In this document: positions 22,635 through 31,680 of the stretch, piece after piece
Layout of the letters: the number at the start of each line of letters is the position of its first letter
Position numbering within the stretch: position 1 is the first letter of the stretch
Assembly: GCA_941918925.1 (NCBI GenBank)
Contig: OW799237.1
Location: forward strand, 108,780,515-108,844,514
Direction: 5' to 3'
From: Phyto melanocephala
Lineage: Eukaryota > Arthropoda > Insecta > Diptera > Rhinophoridae
Length of the DNA: 64,000 nucleotides
The notes under the pieces: generated by a model
What the model was told of the DNA's origin: nothing
Databases searched by the model: none
Seen by the model: only the letters and a program-made list of their open reading frames with translations
Made by a program: the position numbers and the translations under genes

Positions 22635-22923
22635 GAGATGGTAATATATGATTGTACTAATTAAATCCCTAAAAGGACTCATGTATGAACAATTTGCTTG
22701 AGGACAAAAAAAATACAAAAAAAAAGAATAATTTTACTAAAAGTTTATTGTATTATTCATTTGCACTACGAATATTAATTTTTAATGTTTAAACACACAG
22801 AAAATTTAAAAATTAGTGCAAAATTGTTAATTTTACGTATTAAAAAGTTTTTTATCGCATGCGATATTTTTTTTTCTATCACTAAAAACGTATTTAACTA
22901 GGCGTATTTATCTTCACACACAT

Positions 22924-22932
22924 CGCACAGTG
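22924..22932. repeat. 9-bp target duplication of FB-A, right
   Basis: CGCACAGTG, exact copy of 2032-2040, directly after the FB-A right terminus; the Helitron-like host sequence resumes here. Confidence 0.9.
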
Positions 22933-24060
22933 TACTTTTCGGTATATTTAAAAACAAAAACGTCATAAAAGCAACAAAATTAAATGTACGACTCTGAAAT
23001 TTGGCACACTTTGCTTTTTGGTGAGAGGCTTTTTTGTAACGGAAAATCAATATGCCACGCCCACTTTTACGCCCACCTCCCATATAACGTTTTACTCAAA
23101 ATTCATATAATTTCTTTATTAATAAATATTTTGGAATAACAAAGGGCTACATTGAAACACCTAAGTTGTACTCATTCGCAAAAATAACTTTGACACGCCT
23201 ACTATAACGCCCACTTTTCACGTTATAAACCGTTAATGTAATTAAAAAGCTCATAAAACCGCCAAAAAAAGAGGTATGATGATCAAATTTGCTACGTATA
23301 TCCCCCTCGGCATTGTCATTACTGTGCCAGAAAATTAAGGTGCCACGCCCACTTTAACGCCTACCTCCCATATAACGTTTTAACTAAAATTCATATAGTT
23401 TCTCTATTAATAAAGATTTTGGAATAACAAAGGGCTATGTTGAAACACCTAAGTTGTACTCATTCGCAAAAATAACTTTGACACGCCTACTATAACGCCC
23501 ACTTTTCACGTTATAAACCGTTAATGTAATTTAAATGCTCATAAAACCGCCAAAATAAGAGGTATGATGATAAAATTTGCTACGTATATCCCCCTCGGCA
23601 TTGTTATTACTGTGCCAGAAAATTAAGGTGTCACGCCCACTTTTACGCCCGCCTCTCATATAACGTTTTACCTTAAATTCATATAATTTCTCTACTAATA
23701 ATGATTTTGGAATAATAAAGGGCTATATTGAAACACCTAAGTTGTACTCATTCGCAAAAATAACTTTGACACGCCTACTATAACGCCCAGTTTTCACGTT
23801 ATAAACCGTTAATGAAATTTCAAAGCTCTTAAAACCGCCAACATTACAGGTATGATGATCAAATTTGCTACGTATATCCTTCTAATCAATGATATTGGTG
23901 TGCCAAAAAGTTTAGGTGACACACCTACTTTAACGACTACCTCCCATATAACGGTTTATCTTAAATTCATGTAATTTCTCTATTGACAAAGTTTTTGGGA
24001 AAATAAAGGACCATATTGAGAAATCTAAGTTGTATTTATTAGCAGAAACTTTATTGACAC
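22933..24060 (-). repeat. Internal 288-bp tandem repeats of HL-1
   Basis: About three and a half diverged direct units with a period of 287-289 bp, measured from TTGACACGCCTACT at about 23190, 23479, 23766 and 24054. Each unit has CCACGCCCACTTT and CTCCCATATAACG blocks. The last unit is the most decayed. Confidence 0.8.
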
Positions 24061-24134
24061 GCCTACTTTAATGTCCACTTTCATTGAAGGACTACATTTA
24101 AAAAAGCATTTTAGTAGCATATCGAAGTATTAAA

Positions 24135-24749
24135 GGGTGGTTACGTTTTAAGGGCCGATGTTGATTTTAAATAAAACACAAATTATTTAAGAAATTATTA
24201 TCATTTCTTTTTATAATGATAATATTTGTATGGTTCAATTATGTATTTAACAAAATATCGGCCTAATGGCTCCCCCATCCTTGGCGCCACTCCTCTATCT
24301 GATGGTCCAAACTTTCAATGACAATGTTGATGCTCAATTGTTGGGCATGATGATGAGGCGAGGTTGACTGATCTTTTGCCACACTATCGCAAAAACCAGC
24401 AGTGGTTCCCATTCAACGAACTAAGATGGCATTCACAGATTTTCTAACATTTTATACAGACCTGTTTTGCAGAAATTTAAATATTTTTTACAATTCTCCC
24501 GATTGTGGACGAATTTGAACGATTATGTTGATCAAAAGAATTACGAAGTGCACAAAATGCATTTTGATTTGAACGCCCATTTTTATAAAAAACCTGAATA
24601 ACTTTAAAGCGTTGCCCATTTGCATATCTTTCCACGGATCAAATTGAGTAAGTTTGAGATTGAGAAATGTCAAGTGAAATGCAGAAAACAAATTTAAAGA
24701 CTATTTGTAGTTCACCTTAAACATGGGCCCTTGAAATTTAACCACCCTC
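24135..24749 (-). mobile_element. Deleted mariner-type element inside HL-1
   Basis: Terminal inverted repeats: left AAGGGTGGTTACGTTTTAAG, right (inverted) GAGGGTGGTTAAATTTCAAG, followed in both by GGCC. The dinucleotide TA flanks both ends (24133-24134, 24750-24751), the Tc1/mariner target. At 615 bp it is about half the length of an autonomous element. Minus-strand reading gives an N-terminal piece at about 24555-24640 (MGNALKLFRFFIKMG) and a C-terminal-like piece near 24260-24320, both resembling mariner transposase, without the catalytic core. It inserted into the Helitron-like element independently of FB-A. Confidence 0.65.
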
Positions 24750-24893
24750 TACAAAGAAAGTGATACATATTTTATTATAAAGAGATTATTCCATAGTGAT
24801 TAACAAAATAATAAATAATTTACTTTAAATGTACACAAAATTGGTGGTGGGTATAAAAGATTCGGCACAGCCGAATATAGTGCTCTTACTTGT

Positions 24894-27171
24894 TTTCTTT
24901 TAAAACACTTCAAAGAAATAAAATGTATTAATTAATCAGTGAAACATACAACTCAGTAATGAGTTTGTCAAAAAAACTATCAAATGTTTTTTTTCTGCTT
25001 TTGAAGTAAAAATCAATTGGAAAACAGTGTAGGAGTTTTACAACAAATAAAGATAAATGAATCTTTTCCTTACAGACTGTTTTTTTTGCTCTCTTTCTCC
25101 CTTGGGTGCCGCATATGTCTTAATAATATAGTAGAAACTCTGAGAAAAAAACTGAAAATAATTAGTTGGCAATTTATGGTTTTGAACTTATTCGCAAAAA
25201 ATTTGTTCAAAATGTGGTTTTGGCATGTAGGAATTGAACTTTGTTTATATTAGTAGCGTTTCTTCCCCTTGACAGCTACAACATTTTTTTTCATATATTT
25301 CAAATGGAACTACTTCGCAAATAAATTGTTTTGAAAAATATTGAAACAGCTGTTTTATGAGAAAAATAAATTTTGTTTACAATAAACTTTAAACTGTCTC
25401 CATTAATTAATTTATTATTTATTTAAAATTTATTTTAATTCAACTACAAAATATATGTATAATAATAAAATACGTACAATACATACATATGTACATGTGT
25501 ATGTACGATTAATACTGCGGAATAACACAGACAGAAGAAAGTTTTAATCAAATATGCTTTTAAGTCATCCGCAATTAACAAGGGATTGGCCAAGAAAGCA
25601 AATAAAAATTATTATTATTTATAAAGTGCGATAGATAAATTCGTTTTGTAATGAATTATTCATTTTTAGGAATTTTTCTATAAATAGAAAATAACAAATT
25701 ACTTATCTATAAAACAATAAAATATTGTTGTTATTACATAATAGAAAAATTTAATATTATCTATCTTTATTCAATAATAAAATTTTAAAATATTTGTTTA
25801 TAAAAAAATTATGTATATGGCTCGGAAATCTTTCTATTTACATTAGTTTAAAAATATATTTTTTTTTTTTGAAAATTTTTTATAAAACTGTTTTAAATTG
25901 TTTGAAATAATTTTTTAGCTTGTTTGAAATTAAAAAAAAACAATTTATATTGAATATGATATACACCTAGTATGTTTATATGTATTTCTATATATCTAAA
26001 GAACTCTGTCAAAATTTAAAAAAAAGTCGTTAATGACCCGAAGTAAAAAATGTAATGCTTTGTTCTTCTTGTTTCTTTGATTTTAAAATTTTAACCTTTT
26101 TGCAATGAACGAAGCACAGTTAAATCACTTGTATGACAGCTAAATATTGATTTACAGATATAATTTTTTTCAAATTACTTAATTTTATCCACTTTCGAAA
26201 ATTAATTATTAGAGAAAAATGTAGGAGCAATAAAATTAATTATAAATTTCCACAAAATTAATAAAAATAGCCTGTTTTTATTATGTTCGAAAATTCGAAC
26301 TTAAGTTCGAAATTTTTCGAAAATCTCTTAAAGATTTTTAGGAAACTGCAAATACTAAATAAATTGTGTTTGGTGGCAGTTTTCGCAATTTTTCAATTTC
26401 GAATATAAACGTTTAGTTATAACTTGAACAAATTTTTAATAAATATAAGTTTCTTAAATTAAAAATAAATTTATAAGAAAAAAGTAAATACGAAATTTGT
26501 TCTTTTAAGCATTATGCAATGTTCAAATTTATTATCAAAATGGGCGTTAAAATTTAACGTCTTAAATATTAACGGGAATATTGTACAAATCAATGCCTTA
26601 AATTTATCACAGGTTTTTAAAACGGATATTGTATAAAATTCTTGTTTAATAAATTTGTTTAAAAAATTAAACAACATACTATATTACTATTGGCGGTAAA
26701 AATAAATAAAAATTTAAATCTAAATTTTAAATTTATTAAATTTGAAAAAGAAAAAAAATTAATTAAACATATATTTGTCTGTACATATTTTTATAAAGTT
26801 TTGAATGGGCGTATCGCATAAAATTTTGTTTTATTTTTTTTTAATTTATTTCTAAATTTATTTGTAATTATTATTTTAATTAAAAAAAGAAAAATAAATA
26901 TAAACATAAAATAAAATAAAATGTATTTTAAATATTTTTTATTCTAACCCGCGTGATCTTTAACCCTCTTGCATTACTTGAAAGGGGACAAGATGTTCAG
27001 GTGCATAGTGAAAAGTTCCCATTTCACAAATTCTTTGAATTATTATGTATGGTACGTACAAACCCCGTTTTTAAGAAAAAATATTATAAAAAACTTGAAA
27101 TACAATATTAGAGAAACTAATACCGTGTTTCTCATTTTTATATTTTCTAAAAATATTTCAAGGAAAACATA
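24894..27171. other. AT-rich DNA, no gene seen
   Basis: No coding similarity or repeat end recognised. The only structure noted is an 18-bp perfect palindrome TTCGAACTTAAGTTCGAA at 26294-26311. Confidence 0.5.
26294..26311. repeat. 18-bp perfect palindrome
   Basis: TTCGAACTTAAGTTCGAA reads identically on both strands and sits among further TTCGAA/TTTTCGAAAA motifs (26286-26325). Significance unknown. Confidence 0.6.
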
Positions 27172-27173
27172 TA

Positions 27174-27760
27174 CACTGAGGCCTCGATTATCTGTATTTT
27201 GATTAATCGGACACATCAGTTATTCGAGGGACAAAAAGAAAATGATCGATTTACCGTGATTTTCTCTATTATACGGGATTATTTACATAATTTTTAAAAA
27301 TTACTTTTAAACACAATATGATAATTCCCTTGTTTGCATATAATGAGCCAGAAGCAGGTATGTATTTACATACGTATGTAAACGTGTTAAATGTGAGAAC
27401 TGGGGATTGTTAGTATTTTTTTTTTTTACAATAGCATCCCTTCTCATCGGTAAAAGACAAGTAAAACTTTAGCTATTAAAGGCAAAGTTAAGATTTAAAT
27501 AAGCATTAAAAAATTGTTTGTGTTAAAATTCTCTTATAAAATAATGTGAAGAAATTTCTTAACATGAAATTCTTATGATTTGTTTGCTGTTTGCTGGTAA
27601 AATTATTACTCTTTATTGGTATTATTTGAAAAAGTTCATAAAATTCTCGTATGATAAAAAAACAGACAAATTGGTTACTCAATTAACCAAAAATCAAAAT
27701 TAAATTGTTTATCTAGAATGCTTCTGGTTCCGACCATTACGGATAATCGACGTCTCACTG
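27174..27760. mobile_element. pogo/Tigger-like miniature element
   Basis: Left end CACTGAGGCCTCGATTATCT, right end (inverted) CAGTGAGACGTCGATTATCC, continuing with GTA in both. TA flanks both sides (27172-27173 and 27761-27762). The CAGTGAGACRTCGATTATCC type of terminus and TA target are characteristic of pogo/Tigger elements. The 587-bp interior holds further degenerate copies of the motif (TTATTCGAGGG, TTATACGGGATTA) but no recognisable transposase. Confidence 0.8.
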
Positions 27761-27762
27761 TA

Positions 27763-28444
27763 AAGTGTTAACAATTATTGCAAATTCATACATACAAAAG
27801 CTTATGAAAATTCAGAAAAACAAAAAAAAATTCCTTTTAACTTGAAATTACAAATAAATTGCAATGCGTTGAAAATATTTGGCAATAATTTTTAAATTTT
27901 AAAGCAGAAAATTTAAAACTTATCGATGATCAAATAAATTATTTAATCGGAAATTCGAGTTTTTCATTATGTTTATTAAATGTGTGTTGGCTTGTAATTA
28001 AGGGTTTGGTTTACCTTACATTAACCTTTAACAACTTATGTTTGTATGCGTATGCTAACCCCCCCATGCTAATGCCCCCATAAAATAGCACCCTTATTTG
28101 TAACAAGCCACAAATATATATTTCCTTAAATAATGGCTTGAAAGTGATTATGAAAAAAATACTTTGCGTTTTTTCAACATATTACAAAGAATCATTTAAT
28201 TCGACAAAATAATAAATACATTTTTGATAAGAAATACAAATTACGGCAACGGCAACTACATACAATAAATAGCAACGGAAAAACGTCAACAATTGTTACC
28301 ATTTATCTATTTTCCCAAAAGGAAAGTCAAAATGAATTGTTGGAATACAACTGCAAAATGAGAGTTTTTTCATCTAGTTTGACATACGAAAAAAGTGTCA
28401 AGTTAAAATTTATTTTATATTGACACCATTTAGTTTTATTAGTT
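27763..28444. other. AT-rich DNA, no gene seen
   Basis: No coding similarity or transposon terminus recognised; a short C-run (AACCCCCCCATG) lies near 28060. Confidence 0.5.
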
Positions 28445-28447
28445 CAA

Positions 28448-28538
28448 AACAGGGTGGGTACACTTATACAAGTGGCGGTGCTAGTCCAGCTGATTATTTT
28501 TTTTGTGTGCCCATGTTTGTCAAACTCCATATAAAAAA
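28448..28538 (+). repeat. MITE fragment, interrupted by HL-2
   Basis: GGGTACACTTA followed by CAGCTGATTATTTTTTTT resembles the start of the miniature elements at 37081 (AGGGTACATTTAGCAAGGCA..CAGCTGA) and the interior of that at 29943. The fragment runs into HL-2; sequence related to its end (TGTCAAACTCCATATA) reappears on the other side at 29381. Confidence 0.45.
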
Positions 28539-29360
28539 CAAGTAAGAGTGCTATATTCGGCCGTGCCGAATCTTATATACCCTTCACAACGTGTAGTCAT
28601 GCAATAACAGTAGTTTGTATCACCATTCATCCCATATGAAATACGTATACATATAAAAAACACACATATATAAAAACATCCCATTGTAAAATTATAAAAT
28701 TACGTATGTATGTTAAAAAAAATAAAAAAAAAAATTAAAAAAATAAATAAAAAAATATTTTTTAAAAAATTTTTTTAAAAAATAATTAATATAAATAATA
28801 AATATAAAACAAAAAAAAATTAAAAAAAATTAAAAAAAATATAAAAAAAATTAAAAAAATAATAAAAATATAAATAATATATTAAATAAAAAATAAAAAA
28901 AAAAATTATAAAAATTAAAAAAAAAATTTAAAAAAAATTTTTTTGGCTCACCTGGGATTCAATGCCACGGTTATTCTAACCAGTATACACGTTTGTATGT
29001 ATGTATGTTGTTGTTGTAATGTTGTTTTTTTGTTGAAACAAAAAATCGATGTGGTCGTAGGTTTCTGCTCATATGTCAGTTGTTTATGTACCGATGTTTC
29101 TGATTTTCAAAACCGATCTACTCCCGAATATTTCTGATATTTTATTACCTCACGTGGGTCCAAGCGGGGGGCTTCAAAAAGTTGATTTCAATATACACAC
29201 GGACAGACGGTCAAACGGACAGACTGACAGAGCTTAATCGACTCCCCTATTCATAAGCTTTCAGAAAATATATACTTTATGGGGTCGGAAATGAAGATTG
29301 TAGAAATTTCACACGGAATGACAAACCTATATATACCCATTTTCACTGTGTGTATAAAAA
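28537..29360 (+). mobile_element. Helitron/DINE-like element HL-2
   Basis: 5' end AACAAGTAAGAGTGCTATAT followed by the TTCGGC-CGT-GCCGAA hairpin and TATATACCCTTCAC. 3' region with ACACACGGACAGACGG, TTAATCGACTCCCCTATTCA, GAAAATATATACTTTATGGG and GGAATGACAAACCTATATAT. The core 28706-28943 is almost purely A and T. No coding sequence, so nonautonomous. The conserved terminal blocks are the same as in HL-1 and HL-3. Confidence 0.7.
28706..28943. repeat. A/T-only core of HL-2
   Basis: About 240 bases of almost pure A and T (one C noticed). HL-3 has a T-rich equivalent at 36394-36580. Probably a low-complexity expansion inside the element. Confidence 0.7.
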
Positions 29361-29404
29361 GAGATTTCAGTGACAAGAATTGTCAAACTCCATATATAAA
29401 AAAG

Positions 29405-29932
29405 AGAGACAAAATAGAAAAAGATTACTCTTTCCGCTTTCGCCTTATGTTATTACACCATTGTTAAAAATACTTATTCCATCATTAAATTTTTAAAATA
29501 TTTCTATAAGAAAATCATAGGTTTTTTTAAGCTTTGGCGTAATGCAAAATAAGAACAAAAGAAAATCAAACGATAAATTGACACGGCGTTTTTACTTGAA
29601 GTTGCGTACAAATTCTGTTTCATCATTTACTCTTTACTCTCTAAGTATATAAAAGTTGTTGCTGTTGTTGGAAATAATAAACAAAATAATTTTTCTAAAC
29701 AAAAATATGTTGAAAAAAAAATTATTTCTGTTGTTGTTTTTCTATAATTGCATGTTTGGGTATTATAAAACAATATTTTATCATCAAAATTATGGTGGTA
29801 AATGATATTAACTAGATGCCTCATAAAAACTTATATGAGAAAATAAATAAAAATACATATTGCTTTCTGTACAGGGTAGTAAATACATTTTGTTTTAGTA
29901 ATTTGTAAATTTACTAAAACCTTCTAATGCAA
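29405..29932. other. Unique AT-rich DNA with a short trinucleotide run
   Basis: No gene recognised. GTTGTTGCTGTTGTTGG near 29653 is a short GTT/CAA-type simple repeat. Confidence 0.5.
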
Positions 29933-29942
29933 GATTTTTATA

Positions 29943-30148
29943 GAGGCACATTTATTCATCAGGTAGTATTGTTTCGTCAGCTGATTATTTTTTCTTCAAT
30001 TATTTTAAATGTAAGCTGTCAAAACCTATACATAAAAAACAATACTCCCTCTTCTCTCATTTATTTCAAATGTCCAACTTCATGTATAAAAAATATAAAC
30101 AAAAAAATTCTCTCCGAACTGCAATTACCTGGTGAATTAATATGCCTT
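29943..30148. mobile_element. 206-bp MITE with 10-bp target duplication
   Basis: Imperfect terminal inverted repeats: left GAGGCACATTTATTCATCAG, right (inverted) AAGGCATATTAATTCACCAG. GATTTTTATA is present directly outside both ends (29933-29942 and 30149-30158). The interior carries CAGCTGATTATTTTTTC and TCTCTCCGAACTGCAATTAC, shared with the inverted copy at 55906-56100. A 9-10-bp duplication suggests a MULE-type transposase, but an 8-bp hAT duplication with chance matches cannot be excluded. Confidence 0.75.
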
Positions 30149-30390
30149 GATTTTTATATGAAAGTTGTTCATCAATCGCCTGTGTTCTGTATTCCAAATA
30201 AAATTAAATCACTCGGAATTGCCATTGTAGTGTTATTGTTTGTAACAACAATTTCATGACAATTCCCAGTAATTTAATTCCACTCGGACTGCAAAACACA
30301 GGCGAATAATATTTGAAATTTTATAAAAATACTGTTTTTGAGAAGTTTTAAAATTTTATACTGAAAGAATTTTTTTACGGAGTATGCTAA

Positions 30391-30597
30391 GGTTAGGTTA
30401 GGTAGAACAGGCAGCTGTTGTGCAGCTCACTTAGGTCCATTATAATGATCCCATTGTGATGCCTGAATAGAAAAGTAAGAATAGAATATAAAAGAGAGAA
30501 GAGAAGCAGACAAGTCCAGAGTCTCTGGCGGGAATCGAACCCGCAACCCCCAAATTTAGCAGACCAGCACACTACTGACTAGTCCACCGGGGCACCC
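30391..30597 (-). mobile_element. tRNA-related SINE, copy 2, with 11-bp target duplication
   Basis: Same family as at 823 and 37266. Minus strand head GGGTGCCCCGGTGGACTAGT, box B GGTTCGATTCCCGCC, tail (plus strand) GGTTAGGTTAGGT. GAGTATGCTAA flanks both ends exactly (30380-30390 and 30598-30608), showing insertion by target-primed reverse transcription and defining the full length (about 207 bp). Confidence 0.92.
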
Positions 30598-30608
30598 GAG
30601 TATGCTAA

Positions 30609-31678
30609 GCTTTTCATAATATTTATTTATTTTTATAATACTGTCTGAAGCATTGGTAACAAATACCTTACAACCGTGTGAACTGGCAATTAGTGCCTAA
30701 CAATGTTGGAAGAAAAATTATTGTCAGATCATTAATATCTGGCAACAATATTGTCAGATATAGGGCAATCATCTATTTATAAAATTTATTGTGAATATAA
30801 AGAAAACGGGCGATAAAGAGTATTCCATTTTTAAATCTGTGGCACCTTTTTCAGTTTCTCAAAAGCCACGAAAATCTAAAATTGTAAGAAAAACAAGACC
30901 AATGCAATTTCTGACAACTGATCTGCCAATTTTTGTATAGTCTTCTGACAACTGTCTTAATTTACAATTTTTCGTCGAACATTGCCCGATAAAGTTATTG
31001 TCGAATAAAAATCTGACAATGAAATTGTTAGCTTTTCTTGCAAAATTCTCACAGCCGTCTGAACTGACAATTTGCCTTATGGAAGCAATTCTTTATTGTC
31101 ATTCCAGTTTTGGCCATGTTCTGTTAGAGCTCTGCTCTATATTTACAAACAATGATTTCAAGTTTCCTTAAATGAATTTTTTATTTAAAAAAAAAATTCT
31201 ATAAACTTTTCAGACAATCATTTAATACCCATATTGTGGAGGTTGAAGGGGCATAGCCGTAATTACTACTTTTGACCCACATATCCGCCGGCTTATTTTG
31301 ATCGCTCGTGTAAAATTACGACCGTCATTGAATGCCGTATTTTGCCTTCTGATCAACGAAACGTGTGAGAACACATCAAGATTTTTCTCGTTTCCATTTT
31401 ACTCACATAAATGTTATCACACTTAATAGCCAAAAGTGTCTTTATCTTATTTTCAAAAAGGTATAGCTGAATGATATAATCGATAATGTAGCATTCTTAC
31501 TAACTTGAAATTGTCAATACTGCACTACAGGATGGTTTAAATCTATCTTTTATTTTATGATACAATTTTTTTATATATATTTTTAGAAAATGTTTTATAA
31601 ATTTTCGATTTCTTAATTTTTTTTAATTTTCTGTAGTCAACAAACTTTTGTATATAAAATTATTGATGAGCTTTGATT
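30609..31678. other. Unique DNA with recurring ATTGTCAGAT motifs
   Basis: No gene recognised. ATTGTCAGAT and its inverse ATCTGACAAT recur at about 30720, 30751 and 31010, and CCGTSTGAACTGRCAATT occurs at about 30675 and 31052. This suggests a decayed miniature element with internal repeats; boundaries not resolved. Confidence 0.35.
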
Positions 31679-31680
31679 TA

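Larger units (their letters stand above)
2041..22923. mobile_element. Foldback-like element FB-A (outer), with nested LINE and FB-B
   Basis: The two ends are inverted copies. The left begins ATGTGTGTGAAGATAAATAC at 2041 and the right ends with its reverse complement at 22923. They remain alignable for about 290 bp (2041-2330 against 22635-22923) with roughly half a dozen mismatches in the outer 180 bp. Inside come tandem 181-185-bp satellite arms in opposite orientation and a central loop (19734-20426). An exact 9-bp duplication flanks it. Total span is 20,883 bp, of which about 14.6 kb is a later LINE plus FB-B; the native element is about 6.3 kb. Both ends carry the palindrome TATCGCATGCGATA (2098-2111, 22853-22866). 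Foldback elements in Drosophila also have satellite-like inverted arms and 9-bp duplications (family knowledge). No intact transposase is present. Confidence 0.88.
1548..24893 (-). mobile_element. Helitron/DINE-like element HL-1, interrupted by FB-A and a mariner relic
   Basis: The 5' terminus (high coordinate, minus strand) is AACAAGTAAGAGCACTATA followed by the hairpin TTCGGC-tg-GCCGAA and TATACCC. The 3' terminus at 1548-1577 is a hairpin of TACCCGCCACC with GGTGGGGGTA, next to the conserved block around 1585-1660 that contains ACCCCATAAAGTATATA. The same two ends recur in the copies at 28537 and 35391. There is no target duplication, as expected for Helitrons, and no Rep/helicase sequence, so this is a nonautonomous copy. 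Internal tandem units of about 288 bp carrying CACGCCCACTTT lie at 22933-24060. Removing the inserted FB-A and the mariner leaves about 1.8 kb. Assignment to DINE/INE-1-like Helitrons rests on structure, not on a database match. Confidence 0.65.

Noticed and set aside
2041..22923. Assembly artefact producing a false palindrome
   Set aside because: Arms differ in length and subtype, a non-repeated loop separates them in FB-A, and exact target duplications flank both elements; a collapsed or mirrored contig would not create these. Long reads would still be the decisive test.
29927..30259. 110-codon open frame with hydrophobic ends as a small secreted/membrane protein
   Set aside because: It lies almost entirely on a MITE with target duplication and has no homologue I recognise; composition is what AT-rich DNA gives by chance.
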